Assembly (NCBI GenBank): GCA_951799405.1
Contig: OX637334.1
Location: 1,488,001 to 1,552,000, forward strand
Direction of reading: 5' to 3'
Length of the DNA: 64,000 nt
Origin: Agapetus fuscipes
Taxonomy: Eukaryota > Arthropoda > Insecta > Trichoptera > Glossosomatidae
In this document: piece by piece, positions 51,301 through 60,282 of the stretch
How the letters are laid out: the number at the start of each line of letters is the position of its first letter
How positions within the stretch are numbered: position 1 is the stretch's first letter
Position numbers and translations under genes: made by a program
Notes under the pieces: generated by a model
What the model was told of the DNA's origin: nothing
What the model saw: only the letters and a program-made list of their open reading frames with translations
Databases searched by the model: none

Positions 51301-51904
51301 GTCGGGAGCAGTCAAGACCCTGGTTAATGCCTTTGTGATGTCACGAGTTGACTATTGCTCAACGCTGTACATAGGTCAGCCGAAAAAGCAGTTCAACCGT
51401 CTTCAGTCTGTGCTGAATTCAGCGGCAAGACTCATATTCGGGATGTCTAAATTTACTCGCATTACTCCATTGTTAGGGAAACTGCATTGGCTTCGTTTTC
51501 CGGAGAGGGTGGTCTACCGTGTTTGTCTGATGGTGTATAAGGCTGTAAATGGTACAGCTCCTTCATATTTGGCTGACATGTTTACACCCGTTGAGAGGGA
51601 TTTGAGGCGCCAAACGCTCAGATCTGCAGGGGATGGCGTGGTGGACTTGGTTCAGCCACACCGTCAGACACGCACTAATTTTGGGGACCGTGCTTTCCGG
51701 TTTGCGGGACCAATGGAGTGGAACAGACTGCCACCTAATGTGAGGAAGGCAAAGACTGTTGGTGTCTTTAAAGGAGCACTAAAGACACATCTTTACAAGA
51801 AATCTTATCCGTGATTTGAGAGGGCCCTTGAGGTGTGACACACACAAAAACGGCGCTCTTTAATTATGTGTACATTAAAATAAATTATCCTTATATATAT
51901 ATAT
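48364..51904 (+). mobile_element. LINE-B: full-length CR1/L2-like retrotransposon
   Basis: 3541 bp between direct copies of AAGGGTG (48357-48363, 51905-51911). The flanks joined across one copy read GAAACAAGGGTG then GCATTGCTAAAG, i.e. a minus-strand T-unit, which confirms the site. A 214-bp 5' UTR, one ORF and a ~75-bp 3' UTR (GGGCCCTTGAGGTGTGACAC, ACGGCGCTCTTTAATTATG) with a (TA)n tail. No separate ORF1 is seen. Everything needed for an autonomous single-ORF LINE seems present. Confidence 0.93.
48578..51814 (+). CDS. LINE-B endonuclease/reverse transcriptase, 1078 aa, intact
   Basis: Retrotransposon polyprotein that nicks target DNA and reverse-transcribes its own RNA there. Residues 1-125: basic leader (RRRVRRRKRGGRR at 64-76) and a Ser/Pro-rich linker. 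Residues 127-355: APE-type endonuclease, with NLGCWNARS, LTETW (catalytic Glu about 160), VGDVN (about 278-282) and LSDHR (His about 344). Residues about 600-860: reverse transcriptase with NFRPVSNLPFLSKVLE, QSAYRKYHSTET, LLDMSAAFDT (Asp about 701), SGVPQGSVLGPILF and HAYADDW (Asp 793/794). C-terminus: LLGVTLDRNL, LNSAARLIFGMSKFTRITPL, LHWLRFPERVVYRVCL, FRFAGPMEWNRLPPNVRKA, HLYKKSYP. This layout and the C-terminal blocks are those of the CR1/L2 group. The first in-frame Met was taken; the protein has no internal stop or frameshift. Length is normal for a single-ORF L2/CR1 protein. Confidence 0.95.
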   Translation: MTSDIAAKCLQWVGTYLLACMTETDAPVLCPVQRYSLQVLKDIITNTVPRVQCRTKEWPNIVLRRRVRRRKRGGRRLNYSAPPVTTPAVCSVHCEDLASTSRSSVAPSSPSSLLTSGRHQQILERKINLGCWNARSIANKVDDICELCKSHDLGILALTETWHESYHSSAMKRLRALGFATFEEARARPHHGKGTENISWTNHGGVVLLVRPGCRVEKINFFSFTTFECLVCRVSSGATLTIAIVYRPGSKPVTAAFFHEFRELFEVLVTRNEMFLIVGDVNVRLERRDDTNCVTLTALLADYGCRQWVDAPTHDAGGLLDVVITRQEDAPLKTEVRDVGLSDHRLVVVRLNLGRPVPVYRKITSRSWNKFKIDFFKMDLSLSPICCPETYVSMHPDTLVGLYNDTMKSLINLHAPITIKHVRERNSAIWFDSECSALKRKMRQAERNFRSGKPGSTREMWIIAQGLYRSAILQKKSQHYCTIIASEKCPQRLWRLLENVSGGARAGAGPVTTAGDLAAYFQSKIPTRYSPLGVSPGSLGLLCNSQLEVLGLTSIEEVTRVVAGSPNKQCDLDPVPTWVLKECILLVAPFIVRFINGCLMDATIPSFLKEAQITPILKKPNLDPNDLSNFRPVSNLPFLSKVLERIVSDRLVSYLSANDLMPKRQSAYRKYHSTETGLLTVVSDLISAVDCGDLALLALLDMSAAFDTICHDILIRRLEGSYGLRDKALAWFSSYLADRKQVVRTCDCVSPSYSLISGVPQGSVLGPILFILYTADIESIVEKWGLITHAYADDWQIYSQCQPHMAQTLSNRVAACIAEIGEWMTSNGLILNMGKTEVMWAATTRRDHLLTTRVPLSIGGELIQPSDSVRLLGVTLDRNLTMGEQLNLTVSSSFFELRQIKAIRRCLPSGAVKTLVNAFVMSRVDYCSTLYIGQPKKQFNRLQSVLNSAARLIFGMSKFTRITPLLGKLHWLRFPERVVYRVCLMVYKAVNGTAPSYLADMFTPVERDLRRQTLRSAGDGVVDLVQPHRQTRTNFGDRAFRFAGPMEWNRLPPNVRKAKTVGVFKGALKTHLYKKSYP

Positions 51905-51950
51905 AAGGGTGGCATTGCTAAAGAAAACCAATTTAATACAGTATGGATTG

Positions 51951-52213
51951 TTCCTTGACTTATAGATTGTTATGCGGCTGACCACCCATAATGTAAAAGA
52001 TTGGTTCGCTTTGCCAATGTCACCCCTGTTTCAGGGAAGGACGGCAAGAGTTGCAAGGCTTATGTTCATTTGAGATTGGGTTTTTATATTGTAGGTCCAC
52101 ATGCGGCATGTGTTAGCGCGAAATTATACATATCTGCTTGTGGGAATGCATTTAATATAAATCTTAAATGATATATATCTTTGCAGCTTAGATTAGATTA
52201 GATTAGATTAGAT
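51951..52213 (+). mobile_element. T-unit, complete
   Basis: TTCCTTGACTTATAGATTG, GCGGCTGACCACCCATAATG, GGTCCACATGCGGCATGTGT and a tail of five ATTAG units. Confidence 0.9.
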
Positions 52214-52262
52214 GGATCTTAAAGCCTCATACCAACCAATAACATACATAATACATGGTTCA

Positions 52263-52572
52263 TTGTCTGATCGATAGATCAGTTGGTAGAGTACTTGCAT
52301 TCCATACCTCGGGTTTGAAAATCAGAAATCCAAAATGATTTCTCGATTCGGTGTTTATTTCAAAACGCAAAATAAAATACCGGCAACGTTTACTCAGCCT
52401 CCACATGAAATGAGTACCAGCTCCCTGGGGAGCTGGGAAACCCCCACTTCGACGGAAGTGGCTGGCGTGAGGCCGAACCCTTTAAAAAATAAATAGGTTC
52501 CACTCGCCAAATACGAAACCCTTCGAGGATAACGTGGCAAGAAGTTACACTATATGTGTAGATTAATTGCAA
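52263..52572 (+). mobile_element. SINE-2, near full length
   Basis: GATCGATAGATCAGTTGG head with damaged B box, body with CGGTGTTTATTTCAAAAC, GGAGCTGGGAAACCCCC, and 3' end GTTACACTATATGTGTAGAT. Confidence 0.88.
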
Positions 52573-52629
52573 AATAGCAATTTCACACTAGACGCATTCT
52601 ACCATATTTGTCTATGGTTTTTTTCTACA

Positions 52630-52905
52630 AGACGCCAGTTCGCTGCCTCAGTTCTTGTTTATCGTATACGCCATTGAGAAAATTTTACATGAGCAATGTT
52701 TGCATGTGTACTGGACCGATGTGTCTTATGAAAACAAGAAATTTATTTAAAAAATATTTAAAAGAACTCTCACATTATCGAGTTTTACGGTTTTTCTTAG
52801 CTCAGATTGTGTAGAATTTGATTCATAAGACAACTGCATGAAAAAGTCATATTTGACAAGATTGGCGTATGCGATAAACAAGAACTGAGGGAGCGAGTTG
52901 GTATG
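52630..52905. repeat. MITE-X, best copy, with inverted termini
   Basis: CCTCAGTTCTTGTTTATCGT (from about 52645) is mirrored by GCGATAAACAAGAACTGAGG at about 52872-52891, with matching inner TACGCCA/TGGCGTA. The core GTTTGCATGTGTACTGGACC and TCTCACATTATCGAG is shared with 45525-45765 and 32305-32530. About 275 bp, no ORF. Confidence 0.75.
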
Positions 52906-53547
52906 CCAATAGTGTATGCAGATGTATGAGAGCTTTCAAACGGTGTGTCCGATAATCCATATACCAACCGGGCAGAATGATTGTGTCTAAAAAGGTCCTT
53001 ATTCTCAAAATTAAGGCATGTTGCACGATCACATCAGTCGTAAAGTTTTCCAGTCATTGTCGCTTACTTTTGCATCTACGGAATGCTCGTCTCTTAATAA
53101 TATGGCCATGGACTGTACACAGAAGCGTTCGCGAGTAATTGCAAACCAACCGGAAGTTGCAATCTATTTTTTACCACAACTTCGCACCCGTCATTCATCT
53201 CTCTCTAACCCGCGTACTAAAGCGACTCTACAACATGCCAGAAAGAGACAACCCATCAAACTCTATCCACTTTTCAGTCTATTCAATCATAATTGACAAT
53301 GAGCATATTATTGAGAGCAGGCTATGGAATCAACGTGCATATTTTTTGTATTTGTCTTTTCATTCAACTTTTGCTGAAATTAGAGCAAAACGATGCAGTT
53401 TTTTGCAATCTTGTGTTAAAACGGTATAAAATGGTGCCATCGAGTGACAGCCCATTATTATTTATTGCAAAAAAAAACAATAAATTATCCATTTACAATT
53501 GAACATTTTCTCTGATTATATAAAGAGACAAAGGATGGATATTTGGA
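52906..53547. other. Unassigned stretch
   Basis: Three overlapping plus-strand ORFs of 69-96 codons (53018-53502) carry no motif. A short host exon cannot be excluded. Confidence 0.25.
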
Positions 53548-53970
53548 TCTAATCTAATCTAAGTTGCAAATTTAATAAAAGATTCACATTATATGCACTT
53601 TCACAAACAGACATGCATTAGTTCGCGCTTAAACATGCCGCATGTGGTCCTACAATATAAAAACCCGTAATCTTACATGGACATACACCCTGCAACTCTT
53701 GCCGACTTTCCCTGAAACAGGGGTGACCTTGGCAAAGTGAACCATTTTCTACAGCATGGGTGGTCAGCCGCATACCAACCTATAAGTCAAGGAACATATA
53801 CAACAAATTACATTTTTTAAATCAACAAATTATAATATGCATGGACATCAAAAACTAACAGAAAACAAATCTAGCCACCAACATCACAGATTAACCGCCA
53901 TTTTTTTCTGTCCTTACACACTTCTTTCATTTCCTCCAGAGTCATAACCTTCTTCATACAGGCTCAAAGA
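53548..53970 (-). pseudogene. LINE-A 3' end (T-unit, UTR, ORF end)
   Basis: T-unit 53548-53795 with its TCTAATC tail on the left, then UTR, then GCCACCAACATCACAGATTA and TTCTTTCATTTCCTCCAGAG, the reverse complement of the ICNVGG-stop and MTLEEMKEV-like ORF end. Confidence 0.88.
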
Positions 53971-54169
53971 GTTCTAGGAGTTTTATAATAAACAAATTTT
54001 GTTTGTTCTTATTCGATGTATTCAAAACGGATGTTCCAGATTTGATTTTCTCGGCGGGCTAACGTCTGTGTAACTAGACTCTTTAGTTAATATTATGATC
54101 CAATTGTTGTCTTATCTAAGTTGCAAAGGTAAAGGAATGAAAATAACGTAAACGATTATAATCTACTTG

Positions 54170-54480
54170 GACCGGTCCGTAGTCCAGTGGCAACACTTCG
54201 GACTCGTAAATGGAAGGTTGTGGATTCGAACCCCGGCGGAGCACAAAAAAAAATACCATTTATATTTCCAAATGTGCTCTTCGCTGGGCTGCAAAATTCA
54301 TAAACCTTTAGCAAAGACCGGTCACTGAAAGGTCCTTCTAACCTTACAACAACTGGTTTTTGCTTGAGAATTGGCGCTTTCTACAGCGACGATCCAGCTC
54401 GCAGAGGGCTCTTGAGGTGTGATACACACAAAAACAGCGCTCACCAAATAAAGCATCCTAATATTATTACTATTTTATAA
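54170..54480 (+). mobile_element. SINE-1 reference copy, full length
   Basis: Head GACCGGTCCGTAGTCCAGTG, loop GGACTCGTAAATGG with CGT in the anticodon position as in tRNA-Thr(CGU), B box GGATTCGAACCCCGGCGGAG, body CTCTTCGCTGGGCTGC and GCTTGAGAATTGGCGCTTTC, then the LINE-B-like 3' end GGGCTCTTGAGGTGTGATAC, ACACAAAAACAGCGCTC and an (ATT)n tail. Confidence 0.93.
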
Positions 54481-54779
54481 TGTTTTCAATGGACTATTCC
54501 AAAAGGTGTACCAAACGGATGTTCCAGATTTTATTTTTTCTCGGCGGGCACAAATATATTTTACTTTGGTCCATAGTGAATACTAAGATCTATTTCTTAT
54601 CTAATCTAAGTTGCAATGAATGAAAATATCGTAAATTAATATAATGTTTGCAATGTACTTTGTATGAAATGTGAAAGCATATATTTTTCTCGGCGAGCAA
54701 ACGTGTTAATCTTTTTATGTATGTAAGAACATAGGGCGCTTAGCGAAAAATAAAAAAATATTATTATTTATATTTCCTA
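54481..54779. other. Unassigned with T-unit scraps
   Basis: ATCTAATCTAAGTTGCAATG at 54598-54617 is a bare T-unit 3' end on the minus strand. The words GATGTTCCAGATTT and TTCTCGGCGGGC occur twice (54025-54060, 54515-54548). Confidence 0.45.
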
Positions 54780-55000
54780 ATGATATCACATCGATACCTT
54801 AAAGGTAAAACTGAAAAAAATGGCATATTAAGCCAACATATCAAGATCATCTTCATCATCATACTTCACGCTGAAGAAGCCCATCGTAGAAATGGGCGAA
54901 ACGTCAGGAAGCTCCAGCTCCCACAGAACACGGCTACAGATCCCGGAAAACATCACTCCAGCATCATCAGCCGGCCGTGTAAGCCTAAAACTTTTATTTA
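54780..55000 (+). other. Hammerhead-core-like hairpin in unassigned repeat
   Basis: CGCTGAAGAAGCCCATCGTA and GAAATGGGCGAAACGTCAGG form CTGAAGA, a 6-bp stem (GCCCAT/ATGGGC) and GAAACGTC. The rest of the stretch is unassigned. Confidence 0.45.
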
Positions 55001-55014
55001 ACATAGGTTTATCA

Positions 55015-55440
55015 GATAAATGCACCTTTTCTCCTTTCTACGATAGAAAACACTAAAAAAGTATGGATGTCCTGTACCCTTAGTACGAGTTGTAAAACTT
55101 GAGTAATGTAAAGTTTACGGCAATTATTAAAGAGCGATTTCCCCCAAAATTTGCCGTTTTTGTTTGTTTGAACTTGATTTTCTTCATCACTGTAACTCTT
55201 TTGCTAAGACCACAAAGTGTAAGAAACAAAAACGGCAGATTTTGGGAGAAATCACGCTTTAATATTTTCCGTAAACTTTACTTTTCTCAAGTTTTGCAAC
55301 TCGTACTAAGGGTACTGTAGTTTCGAAGTTTGCCATGAGCACTTCCTTATGACTAGTTCACTTACTATGAGAAGTTACACACCATAAAATGTTTTATACA
55401 CGATTTCTATCATCAGTGAATCAGCACTTATTCAGTTTTA
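55015..55440. repeat. Foldback family C, uninterrupted copy
   Basis: Inverted arms GCCGTTTTTGTTTGTTTGAA / AGAAACAAAAACGGCAGATT and TTAGTACGAGTTGTAAAAC / TTTTGCAACTCGTACTAAGG. Position 55190-55200 (CACTGTAACTC) is the empty site of the 16951-17126 MITE. Confidence 0.85.
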
Positions 55441-55599
55441 CCTCAAAGGTAGCAATACGATCTATATGGCTAGGGTCCTGAGCAACTAACATGAAAAAAA
55501 ATAGCCTCTAGCGTATCATCCCAGCCATGTGACGTCAAAAAAGATTTTGTCTACGTCAAATATGCGGGTCTTATTTAATTCATTGAAAAAAAATACATT
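55441..55599. other. Unassigned spacer
   Basis: Nothing recognised. Confidence 0.3.
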
Positions 55600-56237
55600 T
55601 CAAGTAAACATAATTTCACATGTACATGGAGGTATATTCAATGGAGGGGCTATGAATGTGATTTAGTTCCAATCGACATGACGACGTCTTCGACACATTG
55701 GTAATAGTGCTGTCTCGCTCACGACATATGAAATGCTTTTGTTATTTTCTATGTAAGCAACGTGTCTCTACTCCGTCTTCAATCTATGTACATATCACCA
55801 TGGAAACCCATTACTATGGTAACGGTATTTGTTACTAGTGTTGTTGAAAGTATGAAAATATCCGATAAATTCCGAATTCAAAAATGTTCCCACCTCATTG
55901 TGTACGGGATGATTTTCACAAGTATCTATTACCGCGAGCATAGAAGTTACATAATTGAAGAAGCAAGTATACCTATATATTTGAACATCACTAGTTCCAG
56001 AACTTTCGCGAACAAAATATTTCGACAAACAAAAAATAAATTTTATCAACGTACTCATATAGAATAGTCATTAAAGTGAAATATTATTCCATGTTCTGAT
56101 ATTTTATTTAGATCATGAATGTCTATAACACATTTACTCTCTTTTGTTGGCACGTTTAGAAAATTACCAATTTTGGCATTTATATGGATTTTTTTTCCAA
56201 TTAGATAACACACCTGTTGACAGTTGGAAGGTTACTG
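55600..56237 (-). repeat. Inverted duplication, arm 2
   Basis: Reverse-complement counterpart of 24610-25410: GTCTTCAATCTATGTACATA, CACCTCATTGTGTACGGGAT, TCACAAGTATCTATTACCGC and CAGTTGGAAGGTTACTG. It lacks the ~225-bp segment present at 25086-25310. Confidence 0.75.
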
Positions 56238-56239
56238 TA

Positions 56240-56489
56240 ATAATCTATAATCTAAGTTGCAAGGATATATTCATTTAAAGCTCTCAGATGTATGCCCACA
56301 AACCAACACGTGTAGTTTGCGCTTACAAATACTGAATGTGTACTTACAAATAAAATCCAAACCTCAAATGAACATAAGCCCCACAACTTTTGCCGACCTT
56401 CCCTGACACAGGGGTGACATTGGCAAAGTGAACCATTTCTTACAGTATACCCGTGGTCAGCCTCATACCAACCTATAAGTCAAGGAATA
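56240..56489 (-). mobile_element. T-unit, complete
   Basis: From ATCTATAATCTAAGTTGCAA to ACCTATAAGTCAAGGAA; belongs to the group with ACACGTGTAGTTTGCGC like 18268-18522 and 63765-64000. Confidence 0.9.
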
Positions 56490-56896
56490 TTGATATACTG
56501 AATTTGGATTTTTGTGTGATGAGTGGGCTAGCGTATTTCTAATTCTCAAAGGATTGATTTCTTAGCCCATCCAGTTCTATACATCGATGCACATGTAAAT
56601 ATTTTTTACTATGTAAAGTTTTTATGTTTCATTCCAATTATACTTATCGATATTATATAATAAATAATCTAATAAAAAAAACAGATTTCTCGTATGGGGA
56701 ATCCCTCATGATTTCAAATTTACATAAGTACGTACTCATAAAATCATGACGCAATTTTTTACTCTGTTATTAACTTTTTTTAATGTTTACATTAAAATTT
56801 ACGGTTTAGTATTCTTGTGATTTTTACAAATTCAAAACTAAATTTCTCTTAATCCTTAGAATATTATATATTCGATTCACAAAGAAAAATAGTGTC
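56490..56896. other. Unassigned AT-rich stretch
   Basis: Nothing recognised. Confidence 0.3.
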
Positions 56897-57370
56897 ACTC
56901 ACCCCTGTTTCAGGAAGGATCGGCAAGAGTTGCGAGGTTTATGTTCATTTGAGATTGTGTTTTTATATTGTAGTTCCTTGACTTAAACGTTGGTATGCGG
57001 CTGACTACCCATGATGTAAAAAATTGTTCACTTTGCCAATGTCTCCCCTGTTTCAGGTAAAGTCGGCAAGAGTTGCAGAGTGTATGTTCATTTGAGATTT
57101 GAGTTTATATGCTAAAAGTTCACATGCGGCATGTGCAATCGAACTCATACATGTCTGCTTGAAAGAATGCATATAATGTGAATTCCCAAAGTTATATGGC
57201 GTATAAGTTCGCTCTTGAACATGCTGCATGTGTACTAACAACATAAAAACCCAATCTCAAATGCAATGCAACTTTTGCCGAACTGTCCTGAAACAGGTGT
57301 GAGATTGGTAAAGTGAACGATCTTTTGCAGTATGGGTGATCGGCCTCATACCAATCTATAAGTCAAGGAC
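56897..57370. mobile_element. Cluster of three T-unit pieces, two in inverted orientation
   Basis: 56897-56973 is an inner fragment (plus), 56974-57195 a plus-strand copy starting TTCCTTGACTTAAACG, and 57203-57370 a minus-strand copy ending CTATAAGTCAAGGACC. The last two face 3' to 3' and both lack their tails. Confidence 0.8.
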
Positions 57371-57624
57371 CAAAAATTATGCCATATTACAAATTAATTC
57401 AAAGGTCATAATAAATTTCGGTTTTTATTCTCTACAATAAATACGAATCAATCATCATTCAAATGCCAAGGGTTTTTTTTATCATGAATTTTGAATATTA
57501 AATTTAAAAGGAAAATCTCAGGGGCTTTCCCTTTTTCTACGTTACGTATTCTCTCTTTGTTTATGTTATAAGTTCAACAGAAAACGCGTTGAATCAAAGG
57601 CGGCAATCTAATATTATTTTAGAA
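57371..57624. other. Unassigned spacer
   Basis: Nothing recognised. Confidence 0.3.
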
Positions 57625-57742
57625 AATTCAAGGATGGAAAAAAATGGAGGCAAATCTGCAGAGGCTCTGGATACCCCTAGCGGAATGGTGACAGTGTCAC
57701 TGTTAACAGATAATGAGGTCTTGTCTTGTCTTGTCTTGTAGG
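57625..57742 (+). mobile_element. LINE-A2 3' end with (CTTGT)n tail
   Basis: GGAAAAAAATGGAGGCAAAT, CTGCAGAGGCTCTGGATACC and CCTAGCGGAATGGTGACAGT followed by three CTTGT repeats. It shows the true tail of this subfamily, different from LINE-A. Confidence 0.75.
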
Positions 57743-57907
57743 TCCATACATTCAAAATATCCCTGGGTTACGTAACGTCAGCTATAGTTAATTCCCGATA
57801 ATTAGGGAATTTTTGCTAGGTCACAGCATTTAACAGCCACGCGGTATGTCAAAGAAAGCACTATCAATATTTATTTTTTATGAATCATCTTAAATATGAA
57901 ATTCGGC
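57743..57907. other. Unassigned spacer
   Basis: Nothing recognised. Confidence 0.3.
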
Positions 57908-58186
57908 TGATTTATTTGTTTTTTTTTGTGTATCACACCTCAAGAGCCCTCTGTGAGCTTGGTCGTCGCTGTAAAAAGCGCCAATTCTCAAGCAAGAACC
58001 AGTTGCTGTAAGGCTGGATGGACCTATTGATGACCGGTCTTTGGTAAAGGTTTATGAATTTTTAAACCCAGCGAAGAGCAAATTGTAAAATATAAATGGT
58101 TTATTTTTTTGTGCTCCGCCGGGATTCGAACCCACAACTTTCCATTTACCAGTCCGAAGTGCTACCACTGGACTACGGACCGGTCG
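57908..58186 (-). mobile_element. SINE-1, near full length
   Basis: Minus strand: CGACCGGTCCGTAGTCCAGT head, GTGGGTTCGAATCCCGGCGG B box, GTGTGATACACAAAAAAAA 3' end; the last bases and the ATT tail are missing. Confidence 0.92.
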
Positions 58187-58577
58187 AAATATCTTCTATA
58201 AATACACACAATTGCACATAAATGATATATTAATTGTAAAAACTATTTATGGTTGTGAAATAACTGCATTGAATTACTTTTAAAGCTGATTTTTCTTGCA
58301 TTTCAAGTCAAATTCGTAAGTACAAAATTATGCAAAAGAATTTCGTTTTTATGTTACCAAAGGAAAATTGAAATATTTCGCAGATTTTCCCAATTCAGTT
58401 GGTTTATCATCTTGTTATTTTCCATAACAACGACGTACAAACAATAAATAGGTACTATACGTTCTTGTTCATTTAATTTTGTGTTTGTTGAAATTTCTAA
58501 CCTCCAAACTTATGAAACTTCAGATTCAAACGGTTTTGTATGGATGCGAGACCAGCGCTTCTGGCGGACAGATTTGG
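58187..58577. other. Unassigned stretch
   Basis: Nothing recognised. Confidence 0.3.
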
Positions 58578-58640
58578 AACTAGTGAACCATTTCTTTACA
58601 ATATGTGTGGTCAGCCTCATAGCAACCTATAAGTCAAGGA
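58578..58640 (-). mobile_element. T-unit 5' fragment
   Basis: CTAGTGAACCATTTCTTTAC, GTGTGGTCAGCCTCATAGCA then ACCTATAAGTCAAGGA. Confidence 0.85.
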
Positions 58641-59010
58641 TTTTTTTTATTTTACAAAGTGATTATTACATATTCTGTGGTGTTTGACAGCTCTGTGGTT
58701 GACAGATTCGGTTGACAGGTGACTTAAATTGTATGTTTCAATGCCGTTTGTTAGTTTCTTCTCCATCAATATCATAACTCAATGGATAAAACCAATAAAT
58801 GTGGAGTTTATAAAACAGGCGGTAAAATCTATAAATTCGGACAAAAGGCGAAAGGTGAATGAAAAAAAATTGAATGTATTCCGGAGAAACGTGGGCGTTA
58901 TACAATTATATGGAAATTTCCTGAAAGAGGCGGGCCGGATGATGCTCGAAAACTCTATTTGCCGCCCTCCGGATAGTCCGATCGACATCAAACTTCACAC
59001 GATCTATTTA
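58641..59010. other. Unassigned stretch with weak ORF
   Basis: The plus-strand ORF 58729-59031 (100 codons, start MYVSMPFVSFFSINIITQWI) contains KQAVKSINSDKRRKVNEKKL and RRNVGVIQLYGN but no domain I recognise. GATCGACATCAAACTTCAC here recurs near 59775 as GATCGACATCAAACTTTAC and weakly near 59540. Confidence 0.25.
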
Positions 59011-59431
59011 GGCCCGGTTTTTCCAAGTTAAGTTACGTTAACTGAAAAGCAATTTTACTTCAATCCTCATAATGTTAAACTCACTGAATTTCACCACTAA
59101 ATTTAGTTAATTTTAGTTGACTAACGATTTTCAAGATGGCGTCGTCTGGCAGCAGCGGTTTTTTTTTAGGTAAAGATACATCAAAATGGCTGCAAACGGA
59201 ACATTTTTTGTGTCAATTTCCAGCTTAATGAAGGTTAGATGTTTTATTTATTTTTATGAACAGTTGTTTGTTTTACAGCTTAAGGATGTCATTGTAAATA
59301 TTTTAAAGATTTTGAGGCGGGGCTTGTTACTTCGGGAGATTTCAGTTGCAGTTAACTCAAACTGGTGTGAGTATTTTAAGTAATAAAGTAATAGTAAACT
59401 AAATTATACCTAAGCTTGAAAATACCGGGCT
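59011..59431. mobile_element. Probable PIF/Harbinger-like MITE, TTA target duplication
   Basis: Left end GGCCCGGTTTTTCCAAGTTA; the right end read inward is AGCCCGGTATTTTCAAGCTT. TTA flanks at 59008-59010 and 59432-59434. 421 bp, no transposase. Both the TWA duplication and the GGCCCGG-type end suit PIF/Harbinger; no empty site is available here. Confidence 0.55.
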
Positions 59432-60282
59432 TTAGAGTGTATTCTACAAGCTTGATGGGAATTTTGCTACAAACTCGATGGAACAGGCCTAGGGAACAAT
59501 TTATTAAGTTTTTTTTTTAAATAATGTTTGTAATCCAATCGAGCATAAACTTCCCACAAATCATTCTGCTAATACCGTACATGTTTATTTCTGTTGCAAA
59601 TTTAAATCTTTTGAATGACATAGGAATCATACATAAATTTAATTTTATTTATAAGACAAGCATCCCCTGGCGTGTTTCACAATACCATTTAGACATGTGT
59701 CTCATTTTCTTCCACAGGTCAGCGAGGCAGATATACGCAACAATATGCCCGAATTTCCAGTGTTTGTAATCTGATCGACATCAAACTTTACAAGAACCAT
59801 TGTGAAAATATTTTACATGTGTTATGAACAATTCATATAAATCGGTTGAAAGGTTTAGGCGCACATAAGTAACATACCTACATAATATTTTGTATTACGT
59901 TTACATTTCATTTTATAAAGTTAGATTTGTATTTGGGTCACCTCTAGCTGCCGCACTATTTTAATTTCAGTTAATCTGAATTATTTCTGCAAATAACACA
60001 CCGAAGTAGCTTTTAAATACATTGTTTCACTTATAAATAATATTTTTTATGGTTTTTTATTCATGTCGGTAAATAAAGGAAACGAGAACCATTCAAAATA
60101 ACTAAATAAGCCACGCGAGCCGTTCGTGTTTCCAATACGGCGAGGAAAGAATATACAACAAGAGAAGAATTGGAGTATTTGAACAATAATTTTTTACATT
60201 TTAAATGGTTATATTGTAAACTGTAAGCTCAATTTTTTTCTTTTTTTTTTCAAAATCTTATAATAATCAAGATGTTTGTATT
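59432..60282. other. Unassigned stretch
   Basis: Partial internal similarity (TTGTAATCCAATCGAGCATA at 59530, TTGTAATCTGATCGACATCA at 59765). No gene recognised. Confidence 0.3.

Noticed and set aside
54170..54245. A functional tRNA-Thr gene
   Set aside because: The A and B boxes and a CGT loop are present, but acceptor and anticodon stems do not pair properly and a SINE body and tail follow.
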